From NCBI GenBank assembly GCA_022824205.1, contig JAJEAI010000111.1, forward strand, positions 16,128 to 80,127: DNA of 64,000 nt, given 5' to 3'. The stretch is from Candidatus Binatia bacterium. GTDB lineage: Bacteria > Desulfobacterota > Binatia > UBA9968 > JAJDTQ01. The notes beneath the pieces were generated by a model that was not told the origin of the DNA, did no database searches, and worked only from the letters and a program-made list of their open reading frames with translations. Both the position numbers and the translations under genes were made by a program. Of this stretch, positions 43,519 to 54,020 are shown piece by piece (position 1 is the stretch's first letter; every line of letters begins with the position of its first letter).

Positions 43519-44715
43519 ATGGCTGGCAACGGGAAAGAGAAGTGGCAGGAGCCCTCGGGTGAGATGCAGAAGGCGGGCTACGGGAAGTTCCTTCGGCCCA
43601 ACACACCCTATGACACCTTCATGGAAGAGCAGGAGATCCCCATCTACCGGGACATCGGCGTGGAGAAGGTGCAGGACCTGCCCATGAAGTTCTGGAAGCG
43701 GGCCGGAGGAAACGCCAGCTTCATCCAGCTCCTGGGGACCGAGGGGCTTTGGGGTTGCTACGTCGTGGAGGTTCCCGGCGCCGGGGCCCTGAACGAGCAG
43801 AAGCATCTGTACGAGGCGCAGTTCTTCGTGGTGGAGGGCCGCGGGACCACGGAGGTGTGGGTGGAGGGCAGTGCCAAGAAGCATACCTTCGAGTGGCAGC
43901 AGGGTTCGTTGTTCGCGATTCCGATGAATGCCAACTACCGCATCGTCAACGCCACCTCGAGCCCGGGGTTGCTGCTGGCCGGGACCACGGCACCCAACAT
44001 CATGAACCTGTTCAACAACACCGATTTCATTTTCAACTGTCCCTACGTCTTTTCCGACCGCTACAAGGACACGGACGACTACTACAAGCCCAACGAAGAG
44101 ATCGAGCCGGATCCGGTGCGCGGCCTGGCCATGCGCCAGACCAACATCATCCCGGACATCGTCACCTGCGAGTTGCCGCTGGACAACCGCCGCTCGCCGG
44201 GCTACCGGCGCATTGAGCCGCACATGGTGGGGAACAGCTTCTACCTGTGGATCGGACAGCACGAGACCGGCCGCTACTCCAAGGCCCATGCCCACGGCTC
44301 CGCCGCGGTGCTCATCTGCGTCAAGGGCAAGGGCTACACCTACACCTGGCCCTCCACCCTGGGCCCGACGCCGTGGAAGGACGGCAAGGCGGAGGGGGTG
44401 AGGCGGCAGGACTACGAGCCCGTCGGCATGGTGAGCGCGGCTCCCATGGGCGGCAACTGGTTCCACGCCCACTTCGGCGTGAGCTCGGAGCCGTTGCGGC
44501 TGTCGGCGTGGTTCGGCCCCAATGCCCCCGGACGCGAGCGCGGCCGGCCCGGCGAGAAGGCCATCGACTACGGCGCCATCGAGATCAAGGACGGCGGCAC
44601 CGCCATCGCCTACCGAGACGAGGACCCGTTCCTGCGCAAGGAGTTCGAGGAGACCCTGGCCAAGGAGGGCATGAAGACCAAGATGCCCGCCGAGATCTAT
44701 CAGCCGGAAGCCTAG
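43519..44715 (+). CDS. Cupin-domain protein (about 398 aa, bicupin-like)
   Basis: LYEAQFFVVEGRGTTEVWVEG..HTFEWQQGSLFAIPMNANYRIVN and YSKAHAHGSAAVLICVKGKGYTYTW...VSAAPMGGNWFHAHFGVSSEPLRL. Confidence 0.85.
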   Translation: MAGNGKEKWQEPSGEMQKAGYGKFLRPNTPYDTFMEEQEIPIYRDIGVEKVQDLPMKFWKRAGGNASFIQLLGTEGLWGCYVVEVPGAGALNEQKHLYEAQFFVVEGRGTTEVWVEGSAKKHTFEWQQGSLFAIPMNANYRIVNATSSPGLLLAGTTAPNIMNLFNNTDFIFNCPYVFSDRYKDTDDYYKPNEEIEPDPVRGLAMRQTNIIPDIVTCELPLDNRRSPGYRRIEPHMVGNSFYLWIGQHETGRYSKAHAHGSAAVLICVKGKGYTYTWPSTLGPTPWKDGKAEGVRRQDYEPVGMVSAAPMGGNWFHAHFGVSSEPLRLSAWFGPNAPGRERGRPGEKAIDYGAIEIKDGGTAIAYRDEDPFLRKEFEETLAKEGMKTKMPAEIYQPEA

Positions 44716-44724
44716 GAACCGCTC

Positions 44725-46221
44725 GTGGCCGACACAGGATCCCTCGGTTTCACCGGTTCCGGCAGGCACATCGTTGACGAAGACGAGATCAAGCTCACCA
44801 GCGTGGGCGTGGACATCGGTTCGTCCACGTCCCACCTGGTGTTCTCGCGCCTCGAGCTGAGCCAGGAAGGCACCCGTTACGTCGTCAAGAAGCGCACCGT
44901 TTTGAGCGAATCGGAGATTCTGCTCACCCCCTACACCGACGACCTGACCATCGACATGGAGCGCCTGGAGCGCTTCATCAACGCGCAGTACGAGCGCGCC
45001 GAGCTCAAGCGCGAGGACGTGGACACGGGCGCGCTGATCCTCACCGGCGTGGCTGTGCGCCGGCGCAACTCCCGCGCCATCGCCGAGCTGTTCGCGGAGG
45101 AGGCGGGCCGGTTCGTGTCGGTCACCGCCGGCGACGGGCTCGAGACCACCATGGCGGCCCACGGCTCCGGTGCCGTGGCGCGCTCCGGCAACGAGGACGC
45201 GGTGGTGCTCAACATCGACGTGGGCGGCGGCACCAGCAAGATCGCGGTGTGCGCAGGCGGCAGGGTGCGCGAGGTCACCGCCATCGACGTGGGCGCCCGG
45301 CTCCTGGCCATGGACGGCGCCAACAACGTCGTCCGCATCGAGGAGGCGGGGCGGCGCCACGGCGGCAAGGTGGGCGTCGAGCTGGAGCTGGGCCAGGTCA
45401 TGAACGAGCAGAGCCTGGAGGCCATCGCGTCGGAGATGGCGGACCGCCTGTTCGAGGTGGTCAACCAGCAGGATCTGACCGACGAAACGCGGGAGCTGCT
45501 GCGGCTCCCGCCGCTGGCGTACCGCGGCAAGGTGGACGCCGTGACCTTTTCGGGCGGCGTTTCCGAGTTCATCTACGGCCACGCCGGCGATGGCTTCGGC
45601 GACATGGGCGCGCTCCTGGGGCGGGAGATCCGCCGGCGGGTGGAGAGCCTGGACATCCCCATCCTGGAGCCCGCGGCGCGCATCCGCGCCACGGTCATCG
45701 GCGCCTCCCAGTACACCATCCAGGTGAGCGGCAGCACCATCTTCATCTCGCCGCAGGACGCGGTACCCGTGCGCAACGTCCCGGTGGTGCGCATCGACTT
45801 CGAGTGGGGCGACGACATCGATCCCGCCAAGGTCATCGGCGCCATCGACAACGCGCTGCGGCGCCTGGACCTGCGGGACGGCCGCCAGCCGGTGGCACTG
45901 GCGTTCCACTGGGAAGGGTCCGCCACCTTCGCCCGGCTGCAAGGCTTCTGCGGCGCGGTGGTGGAGGGCCTCAAGCCGGTGCTCGACAAGGGCCACCCGC
46001 TGCTGCTGGTCAACGACGGCGACATCGGCGGTATCCTGGGCCTGCACTTCAAGGAGGAGATGAAGCTCGACAAGCCCATCATCTCGGTGGACGGCATCGC
46101 CCTCCAGGAGTTCGACTACATCGACGTGGGCGCGCTGATCCCCTCTTCGGGAGCGGTGCCCGTGGTCATCAAGTCACTGGTGTTCCCCAGCGCGGAACAG
46201 AACGCGGCCATCCGGCAGTAG
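44725..46221 (+). CDS. EutA-like ethanolamine ammonia-lyase reactivating-factor homologue (actin-like ATPase)
   Basis: SVGVDIGSSTSHLVFSRLEL...VVLNIDVGGGTSKIAVCAGGRVREVTAIDVGARLL...FSGGVSEFIYGHAG.FGDMGALLGREIR. Confidence 0.85.
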   Translation: MADTGSLGFTGSGRHIVDEDEIKLTSVGVDIGSSTSHLVFSRLELSQEGTRYVVKKRTVLSESEILLTPYTDDLTIDMERLERFINAQYERAELKREDVDTGALILTGVAVRRRNSRAIAELFAEEAGRFVSVTAGDGLETTMAAHGSGAVARSGNEDAVVLNIDVGGGTSKIAVCAGGRVREVTAIDVGARLLAMDGANNVVRIEEAGRRHGGKVGVELELGQVMNEQSLEAIASEMADRLFEVVNQQDLTDETRELLRLPPLAYRGKVDAVTFSGGVSEFIYGHAGDGFGDMGALLGREIRRRVESLDIPILEPAARIRATVIGASQYTIQVSGSTIFISPQDAVPVRNVPVVRIDFEWGDDIDPAKVIGAIDNALRRLDLRDGRQPVALAFHWEGSATFARLQGFCGAVVEGLKPVLDKGHPLLLVNDGDIGGILGLHFKEEMKLDKPIISVDGIALQEFDYIDVGALIPSSGAVPVVIKSLVFPSAEQNAAIRQ

Positions 46222-46338
46222 GCAACGCGGGAACGCCAAGGCACACGGGAGGGCTCCAACCGTGACCGTACGGCGCGGTTGATGGAGCCCGTTTCACGGG
46301 TCTTGCGTCGGCCCTCCATTGGCAGTAGAGGACGAGTC

Positions 46339-47703
<1,365 letters not shown>

Positions 47704-47733
47704 GCGGAGGGTTCCCGCCCATCGCGCGGGCGG

Positions 47734-49512
47734 CTAAGCTTCCGGCGCGAACTGCAGCGCCGCCAGCCGGGCGTAGAGGCCGCCGCCGCTCATCAGTTCC
47801 TCGTGGGTGCCGGTGGCGACGATGCGGCCCCGGTCCATGACCACGATGCGGTCGGCTTTGAGCACGGTGGCCAGGCGGTGGGCGATGATGAGGGTGGTGC
47901 GGTTGGCCATGAGGTGTTCGAGGGCCTCGTGCACCAAGTGCTCGCTCTCGGCGTCCAGCGAGCTGGTGGCCTCGTCCAGAAGCATGACGGCGGGGTCTCT
48001 GAGGATGGCCCGGGCGATGGCGATGCGTTGGCGCTGGCCTACGGAGAGGCGCAGGCCCTTTTCGCCGAGAAAGGTGTCGAAGCGCTCGGGCAGGCCCTGG
48101 ATGAACTCGTCCGCGAACGCGGTGCGCGCGGCCTCCGCTACCTCCGCGTCGGTGGCGGAAGGGCGGCCGTAGCGGATGTTCTCGCGGGCGTTGGCGGAGA
48201 AGATCACGGTTTCCTGCGGTACCAGTCCGATGCGGCCGCGCGCGGCCTGGGGGTCTGCTTCCCGGAGGTCGACGCCATCCAACCGTACGGAGCCGCGCGC
48301 CGGATCGTAGAACCGGAGCAGAAGCTTGAACACGGTGCTCTTGCCCGCCCCGGACGGTCCTACCAGAGCCACGGTTTCCCCCGGCTCGACCGCCAATGAG
48401 AATTCGTCCAGCGCATGTTTGTCGGGTCGGGAGGGGTACCGGAACGCCACCGCATCCAGGACGAGGCTGCCTCGTGGCGGCTCGGGCATGGATAGGGGAG
48501 CCGCCGGCACGGTGATGACCGGTCGCGCCTCGAGCAGCTCCAACAAGCGTTCCGTGGCTCCGGCGGCACGCTGGACCTCGCCCCACACCTGGCTCAGGCT
48601 CGCGGCCGAGCCGGCCACGAAGATCGCATAGAACACGAACTGTATCAGGACGCCCGGGGACATGCGGCCGCTCAGCACCGCTTCCGCGCCCAGCCATAAA
48701 ACTCCCACCACGCCGCCGAACATGAGCGTGATCACCAGGAAGATGAGCAGCGCGCGGCTGCGGACGCGCACCAAGGCGGCCTGGTAGGCGGCTTCGGTGG
48801 CGGCGCCGAACCGTTCCATCTCCGTGCGTTCCTGGGTGAATGCCTGCACCGTCTCCACGGCGTCGAGGTTTTCTCCGGCCAGGGCGCTGGTGTCCGCCAC
48901 CCGATCCTGGCTCAACCGGGACAGGCGGCGCACCCGGCGTCCCAACACCAGGATCGGCAACAGCACCAAAGGGATCAGCACCAACACCGCGCCCATGAGC
49001 TGCGGGCTGGTGACGATGAGCATCACGAAACCGCCGGCGAAGATCAGCAGGTTGCGCAGCGCCATGGAGGCGCCCGAGCCGATCACGGTTTGGATGAGGG
49101 TCGTGTCCGTGGTCAGGCGCGAGAGGATTTCGCCGGTGCGGGTGACCTCGAAGAAGGTGGGGTTCATGCTCAGCACGTGCGCGTGGATCTGCTTGCGGAT
49201 GTCGGCCACCACCCGCTCGCCGATCCGGGCGACGAAGTAGAAGCGGCTCGCCGAAGCCACCGCCAGCACCGCGATGACCGCCAGGAGCAACTGGAAGCGT
49301 TGGCTGATGAGCGTCCGGTTCTCCGCGTCAAATCCGGTTTCCAGGATCTGCCGGGCGGCGATGGGGAGGACCAGCGTGGCGGTCGCGGCCGCCAGCAGGG
49401 ACGCGGCTGCCAGAGTCAGCAGGATCGGATAGGGCCTCAGATACGCGGCGAGCCGCCGCAGGGGACGCAGATTCCGGCTGGACGGCCGGGAGAGGTTGTC
49501 GGGTGCTTGCAT
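47734..49512 (-). CDS. ABC transporter, fused permease/ATP-binding (MsbA/ABCB-like)
   Basis: TM domain plus GPSGAGKSTVFKLLLRFYDP, LSVGQRQRIAIARAILRDPAVMLLDEATSSLDAESE. N-terminal ORF extension before MQAPDNLSRP is repeat-derived. Confidence 0.93.
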   Translation of the reverse strand: MQAPDNLSRPSSRNLRPLRRLAAYLRPYPILLTLAAASLLAAATATLVLPIAARQILETGFDAENRTLISQRFQLLLAVIAVLAVASASRFYFVARIGERVVADIRKQIHAHVLSMNPTFFEVTRTGEILSRLTTDTTLIQTVIGSGASMALRNLLIFAGGFVMLIVTSPQLMGAVLVLIPLVLLPILVLGRRVRRLSRLSQDRVADTSALAGENLDAVETVQAFTQERTEMERFGAATEAAYQAALVRVRSRALLIFLVITLMFGGVVGVLWLGAEAVLSGRMSPGVLIQFVFYAIFVAGSAASLSQVWGEVQRAAGATERLLELLEARPVITVPAAPLSMPEPPRGSLVLDAVAFRYPSRPDKHALDEFSLAVEPGETVALVGPSGAGKSTVFKLLLRFYDPARGSVRLDGVDLREADPQAARGRIGLVPQETVIFSANARENIRYGRPSATDAEVAEAARTAFADEFIQGLPERFDTFLGEKGLRLSVGQRQRIAIARAILRDPAVMLLDEATSSLDAESEHLVHEALEHLMANRTTLIIAHRLATVLKADRIVVMDRGRIVATGTHEELMSGGGLYARLAALQFAPEA

Positions 49513-49566
49513 CAGCCCGCGCGACCGGGAATCCGCGCCCCCAATTCCTGGCCAGCCCCTCCCCGC

Positions 49567-49660
49567 CCATGGATTCCCGCTTCCGCGGGAATGACGTTTC
49601 GGGGGGGCATCGCCATTTCCTGCCGAATGGGTTTTGGCACGGCCTGGACAGCGAGAATTC
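49567..49660. repeat. Partial/degenerate composite palindromic repeat
   Basis: CCATGGATTCCCGCTTCCGCGGGAATGACG at 49567-49596 followed by a degenerate GGGTTTTGGCACGGCCTGGACAGCGAGAATTCAG copy. Confidence 0.75.
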
Positions 49661-49716
49661 AGTGGGGGAGGGGACGGCGCGGCGTTGCGTCCCGCCGCCA
49701 TTCTCCCGGCAACTGG

Positions 49717-51174
49717 TTAGACGTCGACCACCACCACGCCCTTGGGTTCCAGGTAGTAGTCCAGCGCCTCGGGTCCGTGCTCGCGCCCCACGCCGCTGGA
49801 CTTGACGCCGCCGAAGGGCAGTTCGTCGTAGCCGTAGTGGAGCGAGTTCACCCACACGTTCCCGGCCTCGAGCCTGTCGATGGCCTTGTTGGCGTACTTC
49901 ATGTTGCTGGTCCAGATGGACGAGCCCAGGCCGAACTCGGAGGCGTTGGCGCGCTCGATGGCCTCGTCGATATCCTTGAAGGTAAACACCGGCAGCGCTG
50001 GCCCGAAGCACTCCTCGGTGGCGATGCGGGCATCGTCGGGCACGTCCGTGAGCAGCGTCGGCAGGTAGAAGTGGCCGTTCTCGAACTCGTCGCCCTCCGG
50101 CCGGGCGCCGCCGGCCACCGCCTTGGCGCCCCGCGCCTTGGCGTCCTCCACCTGCTCTTCCACCTCGGTGCGCTGGTAGTCCACGTGGAGCGGCCCCATG
50201 CGGCTTTCCTTCTTCATGCCGTCGCCCACGGCCTTCTTCCGGAGGCCCGCCGCCAGCTTGTCGACGAAATCACCGGCAACGGACTCGTGCACGAACAGGC
50301 GCTTCACGCCCAGGCACATCTGCCCGCAGTTGAAGTACCGCCCGATGTCGGCCATCTTCACCGCCATGTCGACGTTGGCGTCCTCCATGACGATCATGGG
50401 ATCGCTGCCGCCGAGCTCCAAGGTCACGCGCTTGATCTCTCTTCCGGCCACCTCCATGACGTGGCGCCCGATGGGGGTGGAGCCGGTGAAGGCGATGCGG
50501 CGGATGCGGGGGTTGCTCAGGAGTTCCTCGCCCACCGAACCGCCCGGCCCGCTGACGTAGTTCACCGTGCCCGCGGGGAGGCTCTTCTTGCCGCCGGCGT
50601 AGGTGGCTTGGCCGATCAGCTCCATGCACAACGCCGTGGCCAGCGGCGTGGTGGAGGCCGGCTTCACGATGATGGTGTTGCCCGCGGCCAGCGCCGGACC
50701 CACCTTGGTACCCATGAGGGTCAGCGGGAAGTTCCACGGCACGATGGCGCCGCACACGCCGATGGGCTGCCGCACCACCATGCCGTAGGCGTTCTTCTGC
50801 GGCAGCGGCACGTGGGAGCCGCGCACCTTGGAGGCCAGCCCGGCGTAGAATTCCAGGCCGTGAATCAGGTGGTGGATCTCGAGTCCCGCCTCGAACAGGG
50901 TCTTGCCCTGTTCCTGGGTCAGGAGCTGCGCGATGTCCTTGCTGCGCTCCTGGATGAGCTCGCACGCGCTCTCCAGCGCCTTGCCGCGGTCCTCGGGGGT
51001 GGTGTCGGACCATTCCTTGAAGGCCGTCTCCGCCGCTTCCACGGCTTGCCGGACATCTTCCTCGGAACCCTTGGCGGCGTGGTCCACGACCTGGCCGGTG
51101 GCCGGGTTGCGTACTTCGTAGGTTTCCTTCTTCACGGCGTCGACGAGTTCACCGCCGATCAACAGCTTGGACAT
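49717..51174 (-). CDS. Aldehyde dehydrogenase family protein
   Basis: VVPWNFPLTLMGTKVGPALAAGNTIIVKPAS, FTGSTPIGRHVMEVAG, TLELGGSDPMIVMEDAN, FNCGQMCLGVKR. Confidence 0.95.
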   Translation of the reverse strand: MSKLLIGGELVDAVKKETYEVRNPATGQVVDHAAKGSEEDVRQAVEAAETAFKEWSDTTPEDRGKALESACELIQERSKDIAQLLTQEQGKTLFEAGLEIHHLIHGLEFYAGLASKVRGSHVPLPQKNAYGMVVRQPIGVCGAIVPWNFPLTLMGTKVGPALAAGNTIIVKPASTTPLATALCMELIGQATYAGGKKSLPAGTVNYVSGPGGSVGEELLSNPRIRRIAFTGSTPIGRHVMEVAGREIKRVTLELGGSDPMIVMEDANVDMAVKMADIGRYFNCGQMCLGVKRLFVHESVAGDFVDKLAAGLRKKAVGDGMKKESRMGPLHVDYQRTEVEEQVEDAKARGAKAVAGGARPEGDEFENGHFYLPTLLTDVPDDARIATEECFGPALPVFTFKDIDEAIERANASEFGLGSSIWTSNMKYANKAIDRLEAGNVWVNSLHYGYDELPFGGVKSSGVGREHGPEALDYYLEPKGVVVVDV

Positions 51175-51257
51175 TCGATACCTCCGGATTGTGACGTTGT
51201 CGGGTTGTTTCCGCATGAAGCCTGGGCCGGGCCGCGGGGCTTCGAACCGTCTCCTGT

Positions 51258-52046
51258 TTACTGGCCCGTGAACTTGGCGGTCCGCTTCTCCAGGTACGCC
51301 TTCACGCCCTCGTTGCCGTCATCGCTGGCGAAGGTCTGGGTCAGCACTTCGCGCTCGAACGCCAGGCCTTCCGGCAGCGACGTCTCGATGCCGGCGTGGA
51401 CGGCGCGCTTGATCTTGCCCACGGCCATGCTGGCCTTGTTGGGCGGCACGAACTGCTTGGCGTAGTCCATGACGTCCTGCATGAAGCTGTTGCGCTCGTA
51501 GATGTAGTGGAGAAGCCCCATGTCGTGGGCTTCCTCGAACGCCACCTGCTTGCCGGTGGCGCAGAGCTCCAGGGCCTTGGCGCGGCCCACGAGGCGCGGC
51601 AGGCGCTGGGTGCCGCCCATGCCCGGCATGACTCCGAGGTTCACCTCGGCCAGGCCCATGCGGCCGCCGTCCTTCTTGCCGATGCGGATGTCCGCGGCCA
51701 TGGAGATCTCGAGTCCGCCGCCGATGGCATGGCCGTTGAGCGCGGCGATCACCAGCTTGGGGGTGTTCTCCATGCGCATCAGCACCTCGTGGCCGTGGAG
51801 CGCGAAGTTGGACTTGTAGGACAGGGTCCGCGTTCCGAGCATGTTGATGTCGGCCCCGGCCGAGAAGAACTTCTCGCCCTTGCCCGTGATCACGATGACG
51901 TGGGTGTCGTCGTCGAACCGTGCGGCCAGCAGCGCGTTATCGAGATCCCGCAGCATCTCGTGGGTGTAGGAGTTGACCGGTGGGTGGTTGAGCTCGATCA
52001 GGCAAATGCCATTCTCGTTTCTTTGTTCAATCGTGCCGTCTGCCAT
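51258..52046 (-). CDS. Enoyl-CoA hydratase/isomerase family protein
   Basis: KFFSAGADINML, ALNGHAIGGGLEISMAADIRIGKK, GLAEVNLGVMPGMGGTQRLPRLVGRAKALEL. Confidence 0.95.
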   Translation of the reverse strand: MADGTIEQRNENGICLIELNHPPVNSYTHEMLRDLDNALLAARFDDDTHVIVITGKGEKFFSAGADINMLGTRTLSYKSNFALHGHEVLMRMENTPKLVIAALNGHAIGGGLEISMAADIRIGKKDGGRMGLAEVNLGVMPGMGGTQRLPRLVGRAKALELCATGKQVAFEEAHDMGLLHYIYERNSFMQDVMDYAKQFVPPNKASMAVGKIKRAVHAGIETSLPEGLAFEREVLTQTFASDDGNEGVKAYLEKRTAKFTGQ

Positions 52047-52210
52047 GTTTGCCTCCTGAGAAACGTTCCTTGAAAGATGGTGCCGTACTATCCGCGTTGC
52101 TCTGCTCGCCGCGGTTTACCGCACGGCGAAACGACTCTTGCGTCCCGATATGCCGGATTCGAGCGGGGAGTAGCAAACGTAGGACACATTGGGAATCAAC
52201 CGGACAGGAC

Positions 52211-52419
52211 GCTAGTGTGGTGTCTGGTTAATTCGCAGCATAATCTGCGGGTCATTTTCCCCGTCGGCGGCGTTACGTCACCCCGGGCTCGACCCGGGGT
52301 CTTCCTCGCGTGGGACCCGCCACATGGGGCGACCGCGGGTCGCCCCTACGGGTCATCGCGCCTTGCCGACGACAATCCTGCGCATCTTTGTCAACAATTA
52401 CGTGGGACACCACACTAGC
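52211..52419. mobile_element. MITE-like non-autonomous element with 14-bp perfect terminal inverted repeats
   Basis: GCTAGTGTGGTGTC at 52211-52224 and GACACCACACTAGC at 52406-52419; about 209 bp, no ORF, internal palindromes; TA inside the ends is compatible with IS630/Tc1-type TA duplication. Confidence 0.7.
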
Positions 52420-52608
52420 GGGGGGCCGCTTCCGGTTCGCCGATTCATGTGAATTAACGGCCAGGGGCGGACAAGTCAATACTTGACGGAATGCGCCGCA
52501 TGGATGGGGTCCTGTCCGCGGCGTATCCGGGTATGCCAGGGCTGGCCGCGTCCCGCTGGGCGCCCGGTGTTCATTGGAAAATCCGCCCTCGTGTGGCAAG
52601 AGTACACG

Positions 52609-53775
52609 ATGGCCAGGCAGAACGCGCGACAGAAGACCATTCGAAGCGGTTTGGAAGGGCTCCGCAGCCGGGGTCTGGACACGGAATCGCCGGAAGTCGC
52701 CATGGTGGAGCCGCTGGTCGAGCGGTTCGGCGCCGGGCAGGCCGAGTCCATGGCGGTGGCCTACGTGCTGGGCCTCATCCGGGATGCCGCCTCGGTGGAG
52801 GCGCTCAAGTCTCTCGAGGGTCGCGCGGGGCGCAAGGATGTGCGTCGGGAGATCCGCCGGTCGCTGTTCAAGCTGGCCGAGGCCGGCCTGGGCTCGCCCC
52901 TTTCCGGGGAAGCGGAGACGGGGCCGGGCGGGGCGAACTTCAGCCTCGCGCCGGAGATCGAGGGCTACCTGTCGTCGGTCACCGGCGGCGGCTCGCGAAT
53001 GGTGATCCTGACCCGGCCGCAACCCGGAGGCGGGTTGCTGGTCATGCAGGCCGCGGTCAATGACCGCCGGGGCCTGGAAAGGCTCGGAGGCAACGTCATC
53101 CGCCGCAGGGACCTCCGGCAGATGATGGAGGACATGAAGGCCCAGCTCGGCGTCTCCATGAACCCGGTGCCCTGGAAGTACGCCGACTGGGTGGTGCACG
53201 AAGCCTACCAGAAGGTGACCGATTCGCCGGGAGAGGGGGTATCGGACTATCCCCGGCTGAGGCCCCGCCTGACCGCCGCCAATCCGGTGCGGCGTTCTCA
53301 CCCGGTCTTCGATCTCGTGGACCCGGAGGGTATCGGTCGCGCCGAGTTGTCCGAAGCCTCGGAAAAGCTCCTGGAGGAGCCGGAGCTCCGCACCTGGTTC
53401 GTGGAAAAGGACCTGCTGGAACCCTACCTGCAACGAATCGAGGAGACCGAACAGAGCCGCATCGTGCTCAACCCGATGCAGAAGGAGGAACGGTTCCGGA
53501 GCATCGTCCGGGAGGCCGTGCAGGGGATTTTCCTCGGGGAAACGGCTCCGGCATTCGAGGGCCGTTTCGAGGACGCCGCGTTTCACCTGCACGTCTCCGG
53601 TCAGGAAGCGAAGGCGAGGACCCTTCTCGGGGTTGCCCTGGCCATCCGCAGCGGTGACCTGGGGAACCTCGGCGTGCCGCTGCTCGAGACCCTCGTCATG
53701 CGCAGCCTCGGCGTCCACAAGGCACAGGAGAGAGAACAACTCGAGGAAGAGCCTTCACTAATTGTGAAGCCATAG
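52609..53775 (+). CDS. Hypothetical protein (388 aa)
   Basis: MARQNARQKTIRSGLEGLRSRGLDTESPEVAMVEPLVERFGAGQAESMAVAYVLGLIRDAASVEALKSLEG...; long ORF, strand-consistent. Confidence 0.7.
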   Translation: MARQNARQKTIRSGLEGLRSRGLDTESPEVAMVEPLVERFGAGQAESMAVAYVLGLIRDAASVEALKSLEGRAGRKDVRREIRRSLFKLAEAGLGSPLSGEAETGPGGANFSLAPEIEGYLSSVTGGGSRMVILTRPQPGGGLLVMQAAVNDRRGLERLGGNVIRRRDLRQMMEDMKAQLGVSMNPVPWKYADWVVHEAYQKVTDSPGEGVSDYPRLRPRLTAANPVRRSHPVFDLVDPEGIGRAELSEASEKLLEEPELRTWFVEKDLLEPYLQRIEETEQSRIVLNPMQKEERFRSIVREAVQGIFLGETAPAFEGRFEDAAFHLHVSGQEAKARTLLGVALAIRSGDLGNLGVPLLETLVMRSLGVHKAQEREQLEEEPSLIVKP

Positions 53776-54020
53776 CCGATTTGTTGATCGTGATGCCCAA
53801 AGGGGACCCTTTGACTACGGAAATAGACCGCAACTGAGATTATTTTTAGATTATTTATTCCCCGAAAGAGCATTGAATGCGAAAAAAATGCGGAAATTAC
53901 CCGATTTTGGGGAAGCGAAGCCGGTATGTGATCTGCCATAATCGCGAATATTCGTAGCGGAACACGTGGTATCGAACGAGTGGAGGCCACTGCGCCGATA
54001 CGAGGGAAGGAGCGGAGAAC

